The position numbers were made by a program, and so were the translations under genes. Of a stretch of 64,000 nucleotides of DNA, positions 59,420-64,000 are shown piece by piece; position 1 is the stretch's first letter; every line of letters starts with the position of its first letter. The notes under the pieces are model-generated. The model searched no databases. It saw only the letters and a list, made by a program, of their open reading frames with translations, and was not told where the DNA came from. Source of the stretch: Azoarcus sp. DN11 (lineage in GTDB: Bacteria; Pseudomonadota; Gammaproteobacteria; Burkholderiales; Rhodocyclaceae); contig NZ_CP021731.1 of NCBI RefSeq assembly GCF_003628555.1, forward strand, positions 2,914,001 to 2,978,000. The letters run 5' to 3'.

Positions 59420-60609
59420 TGTTCGACCGAATCTTTGAGAAGGACGTCGCCATCACCGGTGTCGGCCAGTCCGCGGTGGGACGCCCGGTTGCACGATCGG
59501 GCATGCGACTCACGCTGGACGCTTGCCTCGAAGCGATCGCCGACGCGGGACTCAAGCGCGCGGACATCGACGGCGTGGCGTGTTGGCCGGGCGACAACAA
59601 CAATGGCGATGCCTTCTCGCCCGTCGGCCCCAACGCGCTGATCGGCACCCTCGGCCTCCAGGTCAACTGGTACGGAGGGGGCTACGAAGGCCCCGGACCG
59701 CTCGCAGGCATCATCAACGGCGCGATGGCGATCGCATCCGGCCTGTGCCGCCACGTGCTGGTCTTCCGCACCATCACGGAGGCGAGCCGCCGCAAGGTCG
59801 ACAAGAATGCCAGCGCCCTGACGAACAAGACGATCGGACGCGACAGCAGCTTCTTCTGGCAGTGGTACACGCCATTCAATGTGCTCTCCGCGATCAACCT
59901 CATGGCGCTCTACACCCAGCGCCACTTTCACGAATACGGCACGACGCCCGAACAACTCGCCCAGATCGCCCTCACCTGTCGCACCAACGCCGCGCTGAAC
60001 CCCAAGGCGATCTACCGGACGCCGCTCTCGCTCGATGACTACTTCGCCTCGCGCATGATCTCGACTCCCCTGCGCATGCTCGACTGCGACGTCCATTGCG
60101 ACGCCTCGACCGCGATCATCCTTTCGCGTGCCGACGTCGCCAAGGACGGGCCGAATCCACCAATCCGCCTCGAAGCGATCGGTGCCGCCCTGCACCAGCC
60201 CTGGTCGTGGGACCAGATCGACCTCACCGCGACTGCCGCGCGCGATGTCGGCGAAATGATGTGGGCGCGCACCGATCTCAAGCCCAAGGACGTCGGCTCA
60301 GCCCAGCTCTACGATGGATTCTCGATCCTCACGATGATCTGGCTCGAAGCGCTCGGGCTATGCCCGCGCGGCGAAAGCGGCCGCTTCGTCGAAGGTGGCC
60401 ACCGCATCGCCCGCGACGGCCAGTTGCCGATCAATACCAACGGCGGCCAGCTCTCCGGTGGACGCACGCACGGTCTGGGCTACGTTCATGAAGCCTGCTC
60501 GCAGCTGTGGGGACGCGCGGGCGAACGACAGATCGCGCCCCATCACGTTTCAGTGGTTGCGGCAGGCGGTGGACCGCTGGGCGGCAGTGTGTTGCTGGTC
60601 CGTGACTGA
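59416..60609 (+). CDS. Thiolase-fold protein, lipid-transfer/aldolase (Ltp2-like) type
   Basis: This 397-residue protein has the SCP-x/thiolase-fold layout: KDVAITGVGQSAVGRPVARSG at the start, DVHCDASTAIILSRAD in the middle, and INTNGGQLSGGRTHGLGYVHEA with its Gly-rich loop and His near the C-terminus. The nucleophilic-Cys motif CGSG of true thiolases is not seen, as in Ltp2-type aldolases that work with a DUF35 partner. It probably cleaves a C-C bond of a CoA ester (retro-aldol). Start ATG at 59416 overlaps the previous stop. Confidence 0.83.
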   Translation: MMFDRIFEKDVAITGVGQSAVGRPVARSGMRLTLDACLEAIADAGLKRADIDGVACWPGDNNNGDAFSPVGPNALIGTLGLQVNWYGGGYEGPGPLAGIINGAMAIASGLCRHVLVFRTITEASRRKVDKNASALTNKTIGRDSSFFWQWYTPFNVLSAINLMALYTQRHFHEYGTTPEQLAQIALTCRTNAALNPKAIYRTPLSLDDYFASRMISTPLRMLDCDVHCDASTAIILSRADVAKDGPNPPIRLEAIGAALHQPWSWDQIDLTATAARDVGEMMWARTDLKPKDVGSAQLYDGFSILTMIWLEALGLCPRGESGRFVEGGHRIARDGQLPINTNGGQLSGGRTHGLGYVHEACSQLWGRAGERQIAPHHVSVVAAGGGPLGGSVLLVRD

Positions 60610-60683
60610 GCCCGGCCACGGTCGCAGGCAGATTCCTTCACAATCAGATTTACTGTCCAGTTTTCGACTATTCGGAGGGGAGC

Positions 60684-61553
60684 ATGGCGATAAGAACACT
60701 CGTGATGGGACTGTTCGTTCTTGCGAGCACCTGGCTGCCGCCGGCAAGCGCGGCCGAAGCGGTTACGGGCAGCCAGGTGTCAGCGCCGGCCTCCGCCGCA
60801 CGCGCGCAGGCTTTGCTGCAGAAGGCCACAGCCCGACTTCGTACCGTCGGCGACCAGGCATTGGCGGAATTCGGCCGGCAGGGCGACTTCATTGACCGTG
60901 AGCTCTATGTGTACGTGCTCGACATGGACGGCACCATGCTGACGAGCGGTGGCTCGTCCACGACCTTGATCGGCCGCAAGGTTTCCGAGATGCGCGACGC
61001 CAGCGGAAAGGCCTTCTTCGCGGAGATGCTGAACAAGGCGCGTACCGATGGCCGCGGCGAAGTCGAGTACCGCTGGGTCAACTGGACCGACAACACCGTG
61101 CAGCGCAAGCATGCGTTCTTCGAGAAGGTCGGCGAACGAGTGGTCGCGGTCGGTTACTACATCAGCCGCTCGTCCCCGGACCAGGCGCTGGCCTTCCTGG
61201 AACAGGCCGTTGCGGCGATGAAGGCCGCGCCCGCCAGCGCAATTGCCGAATTCAACCGCATCGAAGGCCGCTTCGTGCAAGACGATCTCTACGTGTTCGT
61301 GATCGACCGGAAAACGGGACGCTTCGTCGCCCACGGCACGATGCCGCGCCTGGTCGGCTCCGACGGTCGGGACCTGTACGACCAGGCCGGCACGCCCATC
61401 GTTCGCAAGATGCTCGAGCAGACCGCGAACCGACCGCGAGGCGAACTCGACTACCTGTGGAAAAACCCGGTCACGAAAAAAACAGAGGAAAAGCACACGC
61501 TGTTCGAAGTCGTCGGCGACCACATCATCGCGGTGGGCTACTTCAAACCCTGA
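60684..61553 (+). CDS. Secreted double-Cache (sCache-type) sensor-like protein
   Basis: This 289-residue protein has a signal peptide (LVMGLFVLASTWLPPASAAE) and two tandem Cache domains. Each contains the conserved YVYVLDMDGTMLTSG or YVFVIDRKTGRFVAHG opening and ends with GEVEYRWVNW...RKHAFFEKVGERVVAVGYY or GELDYLWKNPVTKKTEEKHT and IIAVGYF. There is no membrane helix after the signal peptide and no output domain, so it is a free periplasmic ligand binder rather than a chemoreceptor. It may present a ligand to another receptor or act in transport. GGAGGGGAGC precedes the ATG. Confidence 0.82.
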   Translation: MAIRTLVMGLFVLASTWLPPASAAEAVTGSQVSAPASAARAQALLQKATARLRTVGDQALAEFGRQGDFIDRELYVYVLDMDGTMLTSGGSSTTLIGRKVSEMRDASGKAFFAEMLNKARTDGRGEVEYRWVNWTDNTVQRKHAFFEKVGERVVAVGYYISRSSPDQALAFLEQAVAAMKAAPASAIAEFNRIEGRFVQDDLYVFVIDRKTGRFVAHGTMPRLVGSDGRDLYDQAGTPIVRKMLEQTANRPRGELDYLWKNPVTKKTEEKHTLFEVVGDHIIAVGYFKP

Positions 61554-61623
61554 GGGCCATTTCCCCTTGTCCTAAGCGCGCCCGGCTGTCGCCTTTTCGT
61601 CGTCGCCGTAGTATTCTGCGGAC

Positions 61624-61636
61624 AGAATTTAATTCT
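61624..61636. promoter_or_regulatory. Short palindrome upstream of the iclR gene
   Basis: AGAATTTAATTCT is a perfect 13-bp palindrome in an AT-rich stretch (61618-61650), 150 bp before the IclR start. The following AATTCTAAT is shared with the promoter region before DUF1302. It is a candidate autoregulatory site, unproven. Confidence 0.35.
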
Positions 61637-61785
61637 AATACGCAAACACAAAACCGTTTTGCGTGCAGATTCTCCGGCTCACGGATGGACACCCTTCCTA
61701 AGGCGCCTCGCCTCGGGCGCACTCGAGGAAGACGTCTCCCGCTTGCCGACCGGGACGCCTGCACGACGGACGGAGGAGACAAGGG

Positions 61786-62574
61786 ATGGACACCACACAA
61801 GAGGATGAAACCGCAGGCCGGTCTTCAAGCGGAGTCACCGTCAAGCCTGTCGTCAATGCGGTGCGGATCCTGCGCTTTCTGACGGAGACCGACACCCCGG
61901 AGCGCGCGGCGGACATCGCCCGGCAGTTGTCGATCAACCCCAGTACCTGCTTCAACATCCTGCGCACACTGGCCGCCGAGGACATGGTTGCTTTCGATCC
62001 CGCGTCGAAGACCTATTCGCCAGGCCTGGGGCTCGCCAAACTCGTAGGACACCTCGTAACACAAGGCCAGCGGCTCGATATCGCGCGCCCACTGCTGCAA
62101 CAATTCGCCGCCCGCTTCCATGTCACGGTCACCCTGTGGCGCCAGATGGGATACGACCGCATCGTGCTGGTGAGTTCCGAGGCAAGCCCGACCGATCTGC
62201 GCATCGACATGGCGATCGGTCAGCGCCTGCCCATCTTCATGGGCGCCAGCGGCAGACTGTTCGCGGCGGAGGTGGATCTCGACCCGACCGCGATGCGCGC
62301 CGCATTCGACAAGATCCGCTGGGCCCGACCGCTGGAGTTCGACGAGTACTGTCAGCAGGTGCAGTTCGCCAGGGAACACCAGTGGGCGATCGATGACGGC
62401 TACTTCTCGGCCGGCATCATGGCTATCGCGGCCCCCGTGCGCGATCGCGCCGGTGCCATTGCCTTTGCCGTATCGGCGGTGATGTTCCGGGGCCAGTACA
62501 TCGGGGCCGACGCGGACAAGCTCGGAAGCGAGGTGCGCAAACTCGCGGACAAGCTGTCGAACCTGCTGTTTTGA
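61786..62574 (+). CDS. IclR family transcriptional regulator
   Basis: This 262-residue regulator has an N-terminal winged helix (NAVRILRFLTETDTPERAADIARQLSINPSTCFNILRTLAAE, with turn ADIARQLSINPS) and the C-terminal IclR effector domain (YSPGLGLAKLVGHLV, DMAIGQRLPIFMGASGRLFAAE, AIAAPVRDRAGAIAFAVS). IclR proteins of catabolic loci sense aromatic or CoA intermediates and can activate or repress. GGAGGAGACAAGGG precedes the ATG. It lies between the Cache gene and the ferredoxin-SDR genes on the same strand. Confidence 0.9.
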   Translation: MDTTQEDETAGRSSSGVTVKPVVNAVRILRFLTETDTPERAADIARQLSINPSTCFNILRTLAAEDMVAFDPASKTYSPGLGLAKLVGHLVTQGQRLDIARPLLQQFAARFHVTVTLWRQMGYDRIVLVSSEASPTDLRIDMAIGQRLPIFMGASGRLFAAEVDLDPTAMRAAFDKIRWARPLEFDEYCQQVQFAREHQWAIDDGYFSAGIMAIAAPVRDRAGAIAFAVSAVMFRGQYIGADADKLGSEVRKLADKLSNLLF

Positions 62575-62722
62575 GGGTCGTCGCGAGGGCTACCGGCGGT
62601 CCTTGAGCAACCCTTTTTGCGGCCCCCGCGACACGTCCCGCAAAAATAGTGACACTTTTTCGTTTTCTGTGCATAATCATCTCGCAGGCCTCGATGGCCC
62701 CGAGCAGATGAGGAGACACGCC

Positions 62723-62947
62723 ATGAGCGAACAGAACGAAAAACTTCACAAGGTTATTGTCGATCGCAGCCGCTGCTGCGGTTACGGATTGTGCGCGGCC
62801 CTGTGCCCCGACGTGTACAAGCTGGACGGCGACGGCATCGTCTATCTCGACAGCGAGTTCGTCCCCGCCGGCCAGGAAGAGGCCGCGATCGAGGGGGCTG
62901 CCGCCTGTCCCGCCGAGGCGATCCGCGTCGAAGCACCGGGCGCCTGA
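62723..62947 (+). CDS. Small ferredoxin with [3Fe-4S]-type motif
   Basis: This 74-residue ferredoxin has C18-x5-C24-x3-C28-P and a distal C in AACPAEAIRVE. The second Cys of the 4Fe-4S motif is replaced by Tyr (CCGYGLCAALCP), the pattern of [3Fe-4S] ferredoxins that serve cytochrome P450 enzymes in many actinobacterial and proteobacterial loci. No P450 lies in the window, so it may serve one just beyond 64 kb or another oxygenase here. AGGAGACACGCC precedes the ATG. Confidence 0.85.
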   Translation: MSEQNEKLHKVIVDRSRCCGYGLCAALCPDVYKLDGDGIVYLDSEFVPAGQEEAAIEGAAACPAEAIRVEAPGA

Positions 62948-63007
62948 GCTCTTCGCCGGACTGGTAGCGCGAAAAGCGCTGGAACCGCCCACTTCGCGGA
63001 GATCCGA

Positions 63008-63766
63008 ATGAATCGTCTTGAAGGAAAAGTAGCGCTGATCACCGGCACTGGCGGCGGTCAGGGTCGTGTCGCAGCCTTGCGCTTCGCGCGCGAGGGCGCC
63101 GTGGTGGTGGGTTGCGATACGGATGCCGCGGCCCACGCCGAAACGCGCCGGCTGGTCGAGGCCGAAGGATTCGAGTTGCACGGCTCCGCCCCGGTGGACC
63201 TCGGCGACCACGAACAGGCCCGCGCCTGGGTCGAGTCCGCGGCGGAACAGTTTGGGCGCATCGACGTTCTCTACAACAACGCATCGGCCGCGCGTTTCGG
63301 ACCGGTGGCGGAATTCTCGATCGCTGACTGGCACTACACGATCCGGAACGAGATCGACCTCATCTTCTACACGACCAAATACGCGTGGAAGCACCTCGCC
63401 GTGCGCGGTGGCGTGATCATCAACATCGCCTCGACCGCCGCTTGGGGCGGCTCCAAGGTTGCAGGCATCAGCGCCCACTGCGCCGCCAAGGGTGCGGTCG
63501 TCTCCTTCACCCGCCAGCTGGCGGTCGAAGGGGCGCCGGTCGGCATACGCGCGGTCAGCATTAGTCCGGGCTTCGTGAAGACGCCCGGCACCGCGGCCTT
63601 CGTCGAGAACCCCGTCACCCGCCGGGCGCTACTCGATGGCGTGCTGCAGGATCGGCCGGGGGAACCCGAGGAAGTCGTGTCGCTGGCCCTGTACGTGGCG
63701 TCGGACGAAGCCGCCTTCATGACCGGTTCCGACCTCGTCATCGACGGGGGTCTGCTCGCAATCTGA
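63008..63766 (+). CDS. SDR family oxidoreductase with HxxxK in place of YxxxK
   Basis: This 252-residue SDR has TGTGGGQGRVAALRFAREG, NNASAARFGPV at the NNAG position and IASTAAWGG with Ser. The catalytic segment reads ISAHCAAKGAVVSF, so His stands for the usual Tyr while Lys stays. The C-terminus SDLVIDGGLLAI is standard. It might act with reduced or changed chemistry; a His variant is uncommon. It follows the ferredoxin by 60 bp on the plus strand. Confidence 0.83.
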   Translation: MNRLEGKVALITGTGGGQGRVAALRFAREGAVVVGCDTDAAAHAETRRLVEAEGFELHGSAPVDLGDHEQARAWVESAAEQFGRIDVLYNNASAARFGPVAEFSIADWHYTIRNEIDLIFYTTKYAWKHLAVRGGVIINIASTAAWGGSKVAGISAHCAAKGAVVSFTRQLAVEGAPVGIRAVSISPGFVKTPGTAAFVENPVTRRALLDGVLQDRPGEPEEVVSLALYVASDEAAFMTGSDLVIDGGLLAI

Positions 63767-63896
63767 GCACGAGCCCAAAGGTTCGCGACCCAACAGTGAA
63801 CGAACGGACGCATTGCCGCTGCGGCACCGTCCGAAGTCTGCGCAAAGCGCGGTGCAAATCGCGGGCGCAGGTCGCTCAAAACAGGAGGAAGACAGC

Positions 63897-64000
63897 ATGG
63901 ACATCATCGGTATCGGCTACCTGGGGTTCGAATCGGCGAACCTCGATGCCTGGCGCGAATATGGCCCGAAGGTCATGGGCTTTCAGATCGGGACATCCCC
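63897..64000 (+). CDS. VOC family protein (extradiol-dioxygenase-like), 5' part
   Basis: The visible 34 codons, MDIIGIGYLGFESANLDAW and then REYGPKVMGFQIG, match the first module of two-unit VOC extradiol dioxygenases such as the BphC group, which begin with IxxLGYLGF and a helix ending at MG. The gene runs past the window end, so metal ligands cannot be checked. AGGAGGAAGACAGC precedes the ATG. If confirmed it would provide the ring-cleaving step after the dioxygenase and dehydrogenase steps. Confidence 0.75.
   Translation, partial: MDIIGIGYLGFESANLDAWREYGPKVMGFQIGTS

Noticed and set aside
23320..64000. Naming the cluster as a steroid-degradation locus
   Set aside because: The OB-fold/aldolase pair and RND module are suggestive, but ring-degradation hallmarks of the steroid pathway (KshA/KstD-type, HsaC/HsaD-type sets) were not recognised, so the substrate is left open.
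1..64000. CRISPR arrays or other regular short repeats
   Set aside because: No array of evenly spaced direct repeats was seen; repeats found are IS ends, operators and hairpins.

Overview
The window reads as a high-GC chromosomal segment of a betaproteobacterium. The gene content (aryl-polyene-type genes, a LexA-ImuA-ImuB cassette, and a large aerobic aromatic or terpenoid-type catabolic cluster next to an FNR-like site) best fits the Rhodocyclales (Azoarcus/Aromatoleum/Thauera relatives). That placement is inferred from gene content only. No rRNA, complete tRNA or CRISPR array was seen.

Region 1 (1-8.5 kb) is part of an aryl-polyene/xanthomonadin-like pigment locus. On the plus strand lie the end of a polysaccharide deacetylase, a ketosynthase, a partner ketosynthase-like protein (probably hit by a 1-base frameshift), a dehydratase and a ketoreductase. 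On the minus strand lie a chorismatase (hydroxybenzoate starter supply), a MipA-type outer-membrane protein, an acyltransferase and a glycosyltransferase. A 31-bp perfect palindrome precedes the chorismatase operon. An SDR follows.

Region 2 (8.7-16.8 kb) carries ovoA (ovothiol synthesis), a PatZ-like acyl-CoA synthetase/GNAT fusion broken by a 1-base shift in a C run, and a lexA-imuA-imuB mutagenesis cassette from which the expected dnaE2 is missing.

Region 3 (16.8-23.1 kb) is a mobile-element graveyard. An IS256-type transposase gene is interrupted by an IS1111-type IS110 element. Next come a Mu-like DUF3486 gene and a truncated gene, then an intact IS21 element (istA/istB), the last 33 codons of a tyrosine integrase, a terminator and the 3' half of a tRNA-His gene, which looks like an attachment-site remnant.

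Region 4 (23.3-64 kb) is a continuous catabolic supercluster. It has two paralogous alpha/beta Rieske dioxygenases (24.8-26.8 kb and 54.9-56.9 kb), a ferredoxin and a ferredoxin reductase. It also has two amidohydrolases, two FAH-family hydrolases, beta-oxidation enzymes (enoyl-CoA hydratase, 3-hydroxyacyl-CoA dehydrogenase, thiolase), an OB-fold/thiolase pair, six SDRs, VOC proteins and a phytoene-desaturase-like oxidoreductase. An outer-membrane/RND module (DUF1302, DUF1329, YCF48-like, MMPL) and two MFS carriers probably move the substrate. TetR and IclR proteins probably regulate it; two 25-bp sites of identical architecture (49431-49455 and 58939-58963) are the likely TetR operators. The substrate cannot be named from sequence, but a hydrophobic, ring-containing compound is most likely.

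The most unusual item is an overlapping gene pair at 31.5-33.5 kb. One protein keeps an intact Rieske [2Fe-2S] motif but lacks the mononuclear iron ligands. The next keeps the iron ligands but lacks the Rieske motif. Together they look like a Rieske oxygenase split between two subunits.
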